This document shows, piece after piece, positions 1 to 9,882 of a DNA stretch of 25,404 bases. Both the position numbers and the translations under genes were made by a program. The number at the start of each line of letters is the position of its first letter. Position 1 is the first letter of the stretch. This DNA is from Mnemiopsis leidyi (Eukaryota > Ctenophora > Tentaculata > Lobata > Bolinopsidae): positions 83,305-108,708 of the forward strand of contig JH156041.1 in NCBI GenBank assembly GCA_000226015.1, written 5' to 3'. The notes beneath the pieces were generated by a model. The model saw only the letters and a program-made list of their open reading frames with translations. It ran no database searches and was not told the DNA's origin.

Positions 1-44
<44 letters not shown>
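1..44. repeat. CA dinucleotide microsatellite
   Basis: About 22 uninterrupted CA units at the very start of the window, cut by the window edge so the true length is unknown. Confidence 0.97.
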
Positions 45-46
<2 letters not shown>

Positions 47-2068
47 ACCGGGGTGTTGATTTACTCCGGCAGCTATCTCGCAATGTCTAATTAATAATCG
101 TTTGGGATAAGGTTTCCGGCCAATATTCTATTTGACTCCTCTCAATTAAGGATAGTTGCCTCTGACCAAATCATTTGATCTCCTTCTAGCTTTCTACTAT
201 ATCATTACGTTTATTACTAATGCAATAGTGCGTGGACCCGCTTCCATTAATTTGACCTGAAGTTGGTAACCTCTTGTTTGTACTTAGTATTATACTCTTA
301 TAGCTTGACACTGAATCATAAACATCGCCGTTTGCATGATAATCGTTCTATAGCTTGAGGACACAACAAACATTCACATTGTCCTCCATTCAGTGCAGCC
401 TCATTGAGATGTTTAGTTTCTTAACATTATCATCTCGAAGTTGAAGTTTCACTTTCAAGTCTTAGTGAAATCGACCATTGACAAATGGAACAAATCTCAA
501 CCTGATCCCTGAATTAAGTTTACATCAAGTTGAAATCCACCCAGTTTCCTATGCCGTATGGACGCTAGTATTTTTACCGCACAAAAACTGTAAACTTTAT
601 CGCTCACAGTTTCTGAATGTGAAGATAAAACAGGTTGAACCACCTGCCGGTAGCCGGCTCCGCTCAGATCGGAGTCTCAAAACTTCATGACTACCACTCC
701 GTACTTCTACGTTCTCATATGTAATTTATCTCATATTTCCATGGCAAAAGTCTCACAGTTTTGAGTTTTCGCTCGTGCGCGTGTCTTTCTCTCTCTCTCC
801 GACTTACTGCTATTGTCTCTTTAGCTATGACACACATCCCGGAGCCTGGACTGGGATAAAACTTGACACTTGTTGCTATCCGGGTCTGACAGCAAGCTGC
901 TAGCTGTTATTACTGCATGTCTCCTCAATAATTCTCAGTAGATCTCCTGCACTGGCTGGTTTACGCGTACGATTGTCTGTAAGTCTGTAGTTCGGCGTTC
1001 GCTCTGTGTTCCTGACACATCTATATCATAGCCCATTCCTCGTTATTTTGTCTCATCAGACAATTCGTCAATATGTAATCGTGGTTTAGTTATTTTAAAT
1101 TAAAAATTGTTGTTTTGATTTGTTTGTTGGTTCTCCTATACGATTACCTGTGTTCGTTGCGATCGTATAAATTCATTTTTATAAATTTATTTTTTTATAA
1201 TCTCACCACAGTTTTTTCCAATCACCAAGTCCACAGACCATATCGGCATATCATCACTTCGCCAGTAAACGCCATCTATCAGGCACTAGAGGATGTTCAG
1301 TTCACGATACAGACAATATGCTTTGACTTGTTTCAATATTTGACAATGACTCAGACTAACTTTTGACGATGGCTTTTAAGTATTTTTACCCACCTCGTCT
1401 ACTCTTGAATGTTTTTATTGTTTTTTTTAACAGCCATAATCTACCAGTCTACAAAATTAGCTGCGTCAAAAAATCGGTATTGCAGGGTTTGTAGCCAACG
1501 TATTGTGTTTGCATTTGCAATGATCGCTACTATGTGTTCATTAAAAGGCATGGTCACTTGTGATTGTAGTTGCATACTGTATGAGACATGAGTGCTCTTG
1601 TCAACGTATGGTGATTTCCAAAAAATTTTGTCTGTCCAATTCTAAGTAACAGTTGTTCCGATAAAAGAAAGCTCCGTGCTTCTTAGGCGATCTGCGATCT
1701 GCATGTCATCCCTAGACCCCTAGCTTGTTCAATTACTTTGTTGGAAATCGATTGGATTGCTTACTTTACAAATAGCTGTTATCAATACTCTACGTTCAAG
1801 CATGTTTAAAGTTCGACATGTGATATTTCTTTGTCAATCCAGTATCCACTTTTGGTATAATAGAAATATTCACAGTACGATGTCGCTATGGTTTATAGCG
1901 AGATATCTTTAAAGTGCTATCCCACGAACTCAGGAATATTGTAAATGCCACATGCGTTTTGCTTTGCATGCTTTAAGGAGATTTTTCAGTGATCCATATT
2001 GTTAATCTTTCTGTTAATGAAGCTATACATTAACCAGTGTACATTCGTAAATAATTGTTTTTACGATC
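45..2068. other. No gene recognised; AT-rich non-coding sequence
   Basis: Only short open frames of 60-83 codons occur here (for example 478-690 and 1115-1366). None has a recognisable motif or convincing splice sites. A small potential hairpin lies near 657-675 (CTCCG / CGGAG). I looked here for upstream kinase exons (HRD, DFG or APE motifs) and saw none, so any intron before the exon at 3172 is long, or those exons lie outside the window. Confidence 0.6.
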
Positions 2069-2328
2069 GTTACAATTTGCAGTTACAAGTACTACTGTAT
2101 AAACAAGGTGCCATGCTGGGATATCCCAGGAATGTTACAATTTGGAGTTACAAGTACTACTGTATAAACAAGGTGTCATGCTGGGATATCCCAGGAATGT
2201 TACAATTTGGAGTTACAAGTACTACTGTATAAACAAGGTGTCATGCTGGGATATCCCAGGAATGTTACAATTTGGAGTTACAAGTACTACTGTATAAACA
2301 AGGTGTCATGCTGGGATATCCCAGGAAT
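2069..2328. repeat. Four tandem copies of a 65-bp unit
   Basis: Copies begin at 2069, 2134, 2199 and 2264 with an exact 65-bp period. The first copy differs at a few positions (TTTGC for TTTGG, GCC for GTC) and the last three look identical. Each copy contains the palindrome CTGGGATATCCCAG, so a hairpin recurs every 65 bp. The 77-codon open frame across it simply reads the repeat and is not taken as a gene. Confidence 0.95.
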
Positions 2329-2416
2329 GTCTCCACTTAAAGCATTGACCTGGATAATATCAGTACCGTCATCTGTCAACTAACGTTACATACCAGCATA
2401 TGAACACTATCTAGGA

Positions 2417-2446
2417 AGTACCGATACAGTACCGATACAGTACCGA
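2417..2446. repeat. Short 11-bp tandem repeat
   Basis: Unit AGTACCGATAC occurs twice in full and once in part. Confidence 0.85.
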
Positions 2447-3171
2447 GCTTTAACAGATTGTACAATATGATAGGTAGTGTTCCCCTGCAGTCGCCGCTCT
2501 GCTGTGTCGGATAGTTTATCAACACTTCATAATTTATACTCGTCTCTTTTTGTTTAACACTTATCTTTAAAGACTGATGACCCGTCCTATCGGCTCTTCA
2601 TAGATCATCTTTTACCTCCAAACCTTATAGAACTCCACTCAGGCGCACTTTGTGGTTCTTCAGTTGCCAATCTGTTGCGTGTGAAATTTTGTTCGGATAA
2701 AAGATTTGGTCTGATTCGATTTCGTGTTAATCGTTTGATGTTTTAACTGAAATCTTTATCGGTAGCGGCAATCGTTAATACAAATCTAGTCTCCCCTCTA
2801 GTCTTTACCAAGCATATCTGTTTGGCTAGAATTGTTAGAAAACCAGAATCACTAATCAATTTGACAATGTTTCAGCATGAAAAAATGTATGCATTACAAT
2901 TAATGAAGATTCAATATACCCCTACAACTCTAAATAGTTGCAACTTTATAAACATGATTTAAAGAGATAGGATTATAGTGTTCTCTAATAGGGCGGATTG
3001 ACAGTTACGTGCCTAGTTCGTGATTTTGTTTTCAAAACAATAACATTGCGATAATGTTGCTTGGTATTCGCCATGCCCCCATCTGCCATACTTCAAACTT
3101 CCCATCCCACTATATTCTGGGACATAGATGAAACTGGTTACATCTAACACTGACACATTATCCTACCTTAG

Positions 3172-4439
3172 ATCTGACAGTAGATGAGGTGGTAAAGCAG
3201 ACTAGAAGTGGACAGTGCCAGCTAACGCCTCCCCCGGGAGACACAAGTATCGCCCGACTCTTCAGCGAGTGTTTTCAGCCCTACCCTCAGCGCAGACCTT
3301 CATTCAGCCAGGTTTGTCAGCACAGACCTTCATTCAGCCAGGTTTGTCAGCGCAGACCTTCATTCAGCAAGGTTTGTCGGCGCAGACCTTCATTTAGCCA
3401 GTTTTGTCCTGGGTTACATTGACATTTATTGTGAAATACTAAAAACCTAAAAAATTGTTTGTTTCTTTGACAGTAGAAAAAGCCTGTGTCGATAGCTTAC
3501 TCGTTAGAATTAAGTTATATGGTGATTGAGCAGAAAACTAGCACCATTCCATTCAGTCAGTAACCACTCGGTCGCTTACTCTCGAGTAGTTATGAACTTA
3601 CCTTGATGTGGACATTGCTCGAGCAATTTTAGCCCATGATATAAGGTGAATTTGACTTTAAGGCAGCGGTATAAAGAGCGGTATATTTTTTCACTTATAT
3701 GTCTATTGACATCGGCCAAATTTTGTTGAAAATATTCAGTGGCGCCGTAAATTTCAGTTAAGCCGTACTTATACTCCGACAAATTTTTCACACTGATCCT
3801 AAAATTCCGACTCAGGGATGTTGGAAAGATTTCATTATATTAAACTTTCAAAATCTGCATTTTGAACGATTATGATTATCAAACGAGAGCTTTATACGTG
3901 TTCTACTTATAGGTGCAGGCCGCTGCTACCCGTTTGACCAATGACCAACTTATGATAGTTATTGCCATGAGCATTTATTCATCGTTCTAAATAGCTATTT
4001 CAATTTTATTTCCTGGATCTCTATGGGACATCTCTACATATCAACCCTCAAGTTGCTAAGAGGACCACGAATCTTAACCGCAATATTTGGTTATCGCTTC
4101 TCGTTGGTCACTTTGAACAGCTAAGAACTCCCCTGTACAGGACATAATTAGCAGTTACTTCGATCGAAACTTTAGATTCTGAGGGCATATGTTCATTATT
4201 TTAACTGCCTTTATATGGGCATACTGTCAATCTGATATCAAATCTTTTAATGGATTTATGATGAAAATGGACACTTAACATTCCGTTTCTCGTCAACTCC
4301 TTTTTGTTACAGATACGCTTGGTCCTCGAACGTCTCCTTGAAGGATCGGAGGTGGCACTAACCAACAAGTTTATCGATAGTAGACGGCTTCAGTACGCAA
4401 ACACCGACCTTTTGGACAAGATCTTCTACGATCAGCAAG
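3172..4439 (+). CDS. Tyrosine kinase, last two catalytic-domain exons (partial gene)
   Basis: Two exons encode the end of a protein kinase domain of the tyrosine-kinase type. Exon 3172-3311 follows an acceptor ending CTTAG. It reads LTVDEVVKQTRSG, then PPPGDTSIARLFSECF, then YPQRRPSFSQ, matching the subdomain X-XI pattern of tyrosine kinases (L..EEV...G..L..P, then C(W/F)...P..RPSF). Exon 4313-4439 follows an acceptor ending TTACAG and starts in phase 0 with IRLVLERLLEG. The join gives RPSFSQ-IRLVLERLL, the usual end of a kinase domain. It ends at a GTCAAG donor with one base of a codon, which fits the exon at 5293. The usual Trp of 'CW' is Phe here. The catalytic HRD and DFG exons are not visible in the window. 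QYANTD just after the domain is a Tyr-x-Asn motif, a possible Grb2 SH2 site. The exact kinase family cannot be named. Confidence 0.8.
3291..3408 (+). repeat. 30-bp minisatellite carrying repeated splice donors
   Basis: About four tandem 30-bp units start at 3291, 3321, 3351 and 3381. Each of the first three contains a donor-like (C/A)AG|GTTTGT, giving possible exon ends at 3311, 3341 and 3371. The fourth has GCCAGTTTTG instead. Thirty bases is ten codons, so any of the three donors keeps the frame into the exon at 4313. Each extra unit adds one more RPSFS-containing decapeptide. Confidence 0.9.
3602..3792 (-). CDS. Candidate isolated exon of unknown function, opposite strand
   Basis: On the minus strand a 191-bp open stretch runs from an acceptor-like GATCAG (before 3792) to a consensus donor AAG|GTAAGT (after 3602). 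It encodes about 63 residues including KNLSEYKYGLTEIYGATEYF and LYHGLKLLEQCPHQ, with a 1-base overhang at each end. No family is recognised. It lies inside the intron between the two kinase exons on the other strand. No partner exons were found, so it may be a nested gene, a transposon remnant or chance. The strong donor is the main support. Confidence 0.3.
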
Positions 4440-4480
4440 GTCAAGATAATGTCCTACCGATACGTATCATGTATTATTCC

Positions 4481-4700
4481 GGGGGGGGGGGGGACTGACC
4501 AATGACCATGACCGTGACACCCTTGAATTTGCACCATGTCCAATGGTCGAAAAACTGACCATGGGAAATGTGAATTTTTGCCATGTTTATGGTCAAAATT
4601 TTGACCATTCGACCACGGTAATATCAAATATTTGACCATGACCAATAACCATGTCACCCGGACAAATGTTCCAAAAATCGTGGTCATCTTACCCCCCCCC
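4481..4700. repeat. GACC/GGTC-rich element bounded by a G13 run and a C9 run
   Basis: A run of 13 G (4481-4493) and a run of 9 C (4692-4700) enclose about 200 bp filled with TGACCAT words and their complements. It includes the perfect 20-bp palindrome at 4589-4608 (ATGGTCAAAA/TTTTGACCAT). The G and C runs act as inverted termini. It resembles a small non-autonomous element or satellite fragment. I could not see a clear target-site duplication. The 77-codon minus-strand frame across it is not taken as a gene. Confidence 0.7.
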
Positions 4701-5292
4701 TAATTCTTTTTTTAAGAATTTATTCACTTAATTATTATGGTTTGATCATCTGTTATTGATTTTACGGAGATGGTAACCGTGCAGTAAAATGTGGAAAATC
4801 CATGTTAATTTTTGTAATTATGGAGTTATCAACAGCCTTAATCAGTGTAGCGCCCTGTTTGACACTATAACGAAATTGTTCAGACTTGGCCAGCTTTGTT
4901 TGCTGCATGATCAATGGACACCTAATACCTGTGTAATTCCATTGCTACAACTAAATCAAGAGTAATTTAACTCCCTTCTGCGAGAGATGGCTCAATTTAT
5001 TAGGGTTCTAACACTATTCCGGCGTTTTCTTTGCAAATTCATAGTCATTTAGCTCCAAACTTCGCTATAATAGTTTGCGAATTTCACATCATTTGGACAG
5101 TTGATAGTGAAATTACTAAAAACAAAATTACTATCTCGATCCCAAAAAGTTAGTTCAAGCTCCGTAAGTAACCATCTTCTATCTATAACATGAACAGTAA
5201 TTTCTAAAAGTCCTGTCATCTGCCCTAATTATAACTTAAACTTATTGCTCATGTAAGACAAACTCCACGAAAGAAAACCCTTATCTTTACAG

Positions 5293-6526
5293 AGGTAGAC
5301 GTGGCCCGAGAGGAGAATGTACAGAGGCCCCTCTATTTCACCCTCCCGGCTGGAGAGGGGGAACCTTCAGGCGGTGCCCCTGCTCGGTCCGGGTCTATAT
5401 CCCGGATACCCATCACTCTGACCCGGGAGAGATCTCCACCACCCGGCGATGCTTCTCTTCAGAACGGTGATGTCACTTACGCTGATCCTCTCGACTTCCA
5501 GCATGGTTGGTATAAACTTTAGGATTGTATCCGATTAGTGCGTTTGTCCTAAGTTTGTTCACCAGTCACCAGAAGCGTGGGAAAGAAGGCGAGTTTATTT
5601 ATATGGTTTTAGAAATGATGGTTGCTGACCATCAAAACACAGGGACAGGACGAAACACGGCAAACACGATGGACCTGCTAAGTACGAGCTCAGCGGAGTT
5701 TGAGGACGTGAGTACGACTGAGAGCGAGTACGAGAGAGAGTACACCAACTTGGAGTCTGGTCTCCTACCCTCTCAACCTGCTCGACCGAAGTTTGTGGTT
5801 TTGTCTTCTACCGTCAGTTATTTTGACCATCTTGGGTATTTGATCCCACCGCTTTCATCAGATTCATACTTTTTTGGTGGATTTTATTGGATGTAATAGT
5901 GTCGTCTACTTCTTCGGAACAATTTAAACGACGCTCAACTTTTTAGGAAGGGAAAGCTTAGAAAGGTTGAGGAGGAGGTGACCTACAGGAACACGGAACA
6001 GACGCACTTACAGACTAACAAGGCTGACAGACTGGACCCCAACAACAAACTTTACTCTATTCCACAAAAACATAACGACTCCTCCAAAAAACAAATCAGC
6101 AAGGATATTGACAAAATAAAAACGTTATCTCTAAACCGACCCCCGCCTCAGGCTTCACAATCTTACCAATCAGGCATTTTTCTGGGAGAGGACTCCATCC
6201 ATCGGCTTAGCAGCATAAACCGAAACAACAGTTTAAACCCTTTCTTAAGTGATGGGATATTCTTGGAAGACATGTACGAGAATGCCCGGAGTGTTCCCAG
6301 TCGACAGACAACTGAATTAGCCGCACAACACACAGACAGACAAACCGACAAACAAACTTACAATGACCAGATGTCGGACTACACATCAGATACCGAGAGC
6401 TCGACGTACAGCAGTTCGTACACTTACACGTCAAGCTCCAATAATGTCAACCCTAGCGAACGATCTGCTTCCAGATCGAATTTTGACTCTAAAGATACTG
6501 ATGATTCGAGACTCAATAAATTTTAG
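5293..6526 (+). CDS. Kinase cytoplasmic tail, three exons
   Basis: Three exons continue the frame of the kinase exons. Exon 5293-5509 (acceptor CTTTACAG) completes GAG with the base left by the exon ending at 4439 and reads EVDVAREENVQRPLYF. Exon 5566-5790 is joined over a proposed 56-bp intron (GTATAA donor, CACCAG acceptor); this junction is the weakest. Exon 5947 onward follows TTTTTAG and starts KGKLRKVEEEVTYRN; phases 2 and 1 fit with a GTTTGT donor at 5791. The product is polar and probably disordered, rich in Ser, Thr, Asp and Glu. EYTNLES and MYENARS are Tyr-x-Asn motifs. The frame closes with LNKF and stop at 6524-6526, and an AATAAA at 6515-6520 overlaps this end. Either the tail ends here, or an internal phase-2 donor (for example GTCAAG at 6430) leads to the exon at 7220. 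Confidence 0.6.
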
Positions 6527-7219
6527 CAATGCAGATGGTTGCCCTAATTTAGTGTTATGTAAGACTGAGCTAAATTTTGACCAAGATCGAGATTTGCCGA
6601 CTGTATGGGCGAAGGGCCAGTGCGTTTTTCGTTTGTATTCGCCTGGCAATACTCCAGGTTGTGCAATAAGAACTGTCTCTATATCGACTTTGTCTTTGTA
6701 AAGTGTCAGTCGAACCGTTAGATTTTCTAACATGTACAGTTTTCTCTGCTTGTAACTTTTTAATTCCATTGGAAGTCTTCCTGCACGAGGTACCAGCTAA
6801 ATTACTCCTAATTTGAAAATTGGTCAAACAACCTGCTAATTCAAGACAAACCAATCTTATCCGAGGCCTGACATTGACACTCGGTGGTTATAGAAGGAAT
6901 CCCCCAATAAACGCCCTCCCCAGGGCAACAGGATATGGAGGATAGTACAAAGTAGACCGACATCGGACAGACCTAGCTTCCTAAAACGTGTGCCAGACTG
7001 CCATCTACATTTTGATTAGACGACCGGGCCAATGGAGCAGCATGTATGGTGTGCATGTGAGGCGGAGTCTCCTGAACTGTTTCTCAGAGTAATGCTAGCT
7101 TCATATCATATGTTGTGTTGTAGTACGGGTAGGAGCGCGATACGCTCGGCGGAGCGTATCTCCTGCAAACAGAGGGAGGCTGGGTATCCCTCTTCTTTCA
7201 TTCTTTTTCTTCGCCGCAG
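6527..7219. other. Intron or 3' flank between the two tail blocks
   Basis: No convincing exon is seen. AATAAA occurs at 6906-6911. A 9-bp-arm hairpin lies at 7139-7160 (GATACGCTC / GAGCGTATC around GGCG). Open frames on both strands here have no recognisable motif. Whether this is an intron or intergenic decides if the next block belongs to the kinase gene. Confidence 0.5.
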
Positions 7220-9740
7220 TGTCAAAATGAGACGTGTTTCCAGTCTGAACGATCTGGTGAACTTCAGACAAGCCCTTCAGATTCGAACTCCCGGCAGCTT
7301 GGACCGGCCTAAATCTGTATTTCTTAATGAGGTTCGTATCGGTATAGTGACAGATCTGTCGTGATGACAATATTGCAATTGAAGTCTTATTAATTGGCAT
7401 AGTACGTAAGGATCAGATATCTATCACTGTACCTTTTTTATAAGTACTGTGAGAATTGCGGTATCGCATGGCTAGATTACCTCGCAATTGTTACTCTCCT
7501 ATGCAATCGAGATCATATCACTTCGTAATGAATACTAAGTGGCCCTCATTTCACACACTTTAAAAGTCCAGGCAACGCCATCACCTAAAACATCGATTCT
7601 TTCCTTCATCATATATCGCCCTATCCACCCGGCTTAATTTCCCATGATAGAGTTTGTGTTGTGTTCGTCTCCAGCTCGCTACAAAAACTCCGTCCCCTGG
7701 CAGGAGGAGTTCGGAGGAGACGCCAGAAGTTGTAACAGTGACGAGTACGAGGATGCAGACTTACTGTTCCGAGACAAGAAGGAAGCCCACTCCTCCCTCA
7801 AGAGATTGGGATCTGCCCTTCATGCTTCTTTTAGGTTGGTTTGTTGGATCAGCTTTTGATTGCTTCGCCTTTTTTGGATGAGTTCTGTACTGCGGGATTT
7901 TCTTTATTTTATATTCTGTATTGAAGCTGTTTTAGCCGTGAGGTTGAATTATTTACTAGCTACCATGCTCCATCAGGAAGATTCGACAGAAAGGAGCAGG
8001 TAAGGATGAAAGTGGATATGAAACTCTTCCCTTCAAACACGACAGCTGGGAAAAACGCTCCTTCAGAAACCTTTTGTCTAGCTCCAAGAAATGTAAGTTT
8101 GTTCAGATGCGACTGCTATTGAAGTCTAATCCCTTAAAAAAGTTATATGATTCAAATTCAAAACCATTTTTCCGACCAGTACATCAAAAATCATGAAAGG
8201 ATTTATCAAAAATCGTTCAGCAAGGCTCATGGTAACAGTTTGTCTTACTGTCTACTTCTCTCAGGGATGGGGTCCAAATCTCCGGTCCCCAACAAAACGA
8301 GGTCGGGTCTGGTTAGTAAGAAAGGATCTGTGGAGAGAGACGTATCTCGAAGTGAGGTATCTCTGTCAGTGCCGACTGTTCCTGATGGCCCCGCTCTTAA
8401 CAGTGAATCTCCTCCTTGTAATGGTGGCAGTCCTCACGTCGCTCCAACAAGGTAGACTACATGATTATCTTGGTTTTGTAACCAGCCGGGCTGCTACATC
8501 TCGTCATCTCTGTTATCTTCTGTTTTGGCATTAAAAACTAACTGATCTAATCTTTAATCGCATTCTTAGATATCGCATTTTAATGTTGAACCGTATACTT
8601 GATAAAAGTTAAGTCACCCTCTTGCTGTTATAGCACCTTCCAGCCGATGTGAGTATAACCATTTCTCTCATCAGAACAGTATCAGTGTCGTCGGGAATCA
8701 GCATCCCCATCTCTGTGTACAGCGACTACGAGATTCCCGACGAAGTTCTGGAAACTTCCTTACAGCCCGACACCCCTCCTCCGCGTAACTCTCCCCACCG
8801 CCTCCTCTCCGAACCCTCTCAGACTAGTAACCTCTCTGTAGATAACATCGCTATTCCTAAGTCCAGATCAGCACATGAGATATCGAACTTGGGCTTCGAT
8901 TCCGTGGTTTTCAGGCAGCGTGCAAACTCTCAGAGCCACAGTGAGCGATCAAAACACGACAGTTGTTTGATAGACTACTCCCCTTCCTCCTCCAGATCAG
9001 GCAAAGTTAAACTGAAACGCAAAGGTGTCCTCTCTCGGAGTTTCAACCGGAGTTTTAACCGGAAAAAGCACGGTAAATCAATATCAGATATTCTGGGAAC
9101 TCCACCCGCGGTACCCACTACCAGACGTCCCTCCATTTTGTGCAAGTGTTGTAACAGCGTTCATGTTTGCCAGACTCTGCCGGGCATGTCCTTGACTCGA
9201 ACTGTCGCCCCAATCTCGTCCTCCTCCACCTCCGCTATCTACGAGAACACTCGTATCTGCTTATCCGGAAATGAACCGGAAAAGAACGAAGTTGAATCAG
9301 ACTACGAGACTCTTCCTGGAGTGTCTCTACAGAAGGATGAGAAGAATCCAGCTGATGAGTACGAAACTGTTTCACTGTCGGAAAATATCAGGGAAGGTGG
9401 AGATGAGACTGATTACGAAGACGTCGACAACGATGCGACCTCCCTCACGCAGGTTACCTCAACCCTCACGCAGATCTCTCCGCCAGATAGCGTGACGTCA
9501 CCAGATAGCGTGACGTCACCAGATAGCGTGACGTCACCAGATAGCGTGACGTCACCAGATAGCGTGACGTCATCGTTAACAGACTCGGTTTTTGTCACCT
9601 CACCTACTTTTGTGACTTCCGCAGATAGTGCAACTGCAACTTCGTCTTCAGAGCGTGAACTGATCGCTACATTTTCAGATTTGTGTTCTACTCCTGCACT
9701 TGTCTCTCCAGGAGAAATTAGCATTTCTCTTGAACTGTAA
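7220..9740 (+). CDS. Phosphotyrosine-motif-rich tail, five exons with terminal stop
   Basis: Five exons join in phase: 7220-7331, 7704-7834, 7977-8092, 8265-8451 and 8675-9740. The acceptors are GCCGCAG, CCTGGCAG, CATCAG, CTCTCAG and CTCATCAG, and the donors GTTCGT, GTTGGT, GTAAGT and GTAGAC. They encode about 535 residues ending at TAA 9738-9740. The protein is Ser/Thr/Pro-rich with acidic patches and no folded domain that I recognise. It holds many Tyr-Glu motifs: [54 protein letters not shown] and TDYEDVDND. Such sites bind SH2 domains when phosphorylated (family knowledge), which fits a receptor-kinase tail or a docking protein. Continuity with the block ending near 6526 is inferred from orientation, the shared motif style and the 1-base start at 7220. 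The alternative is a separate gene starting at ATG 7227. For exon two, an acceptor at 7675 is also possible but breaks phase. Confidence 0.65.
9483..9572 (+). repeat. Five exact copies of an 18-bp coding repeat
   Basis: The unit CCAGATAGCGTGACGTCA is repeated five times without change and encodes PDSVTS each time. It lies in the last tail exon. Every unit ends in the palindrome TGACGTCA (9493-9500, then every 18 bp). Because 18 is a multiple of 3, copy-number change would not break the frame. Confidence 0.98.
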
Positions 9741-9876
9741 AACTCAAAGTATATTACAATTGGTTCATTATGTTGTCACAAAGCCTAACCACCTGCTTGA
9801 TGTTGAGGTTGATTTTTGCTTATGATTATAAACATGAAATTTTATTATAATTTGTCAATAATTTGTAATTGTATTT

Positions 9877-9882
9877 AATAAA
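9877..9882 (+). promoter_or_regulatory. Poly(A) signal AATAAA
   Basis: The canonical hexamer lies 137 bases after the stop codon at 9740 in AT-rich sequence, a plausible 3' end for the plus-strand gene. Confidence 0.6.

Noticed and set aside
2685-2735. RFGL-like reading resembling a kinase DFG motif
   Set aside because: The Asp is missing and the surrounding residues do not fit an activation loop; no splice-flanked frame is present.
6431-7400. Several 94-112-codon frames on both strands (6431-6769, 6570-6854, 7101-7400)
   Set aside because: They overlap the proposed exons or intron antisense, have no recognisable motifs and lack splice logic.
7675-7703. Earlier acceptor (CTCCAG) for the exon ending at 7834
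   Set aside because: With the preceding exon ending on a codon boundary it gives the wrong frame; the acceptor before 7704 is in phase.
8634-8648. A 15-bp micro-exon with a GTGAGT donor before the last tail exon
   Set aside because: It would leave a 26-bp intron; direct splicing from 8451 to 8675 is in phase and simpler.
9413-9724. 103-codon minus-strand frame across the last tail exon
   Set aside because: It is the mirror of the in-frame 18-bp repeat array in the plus-strand exon and has no splice support or motif.
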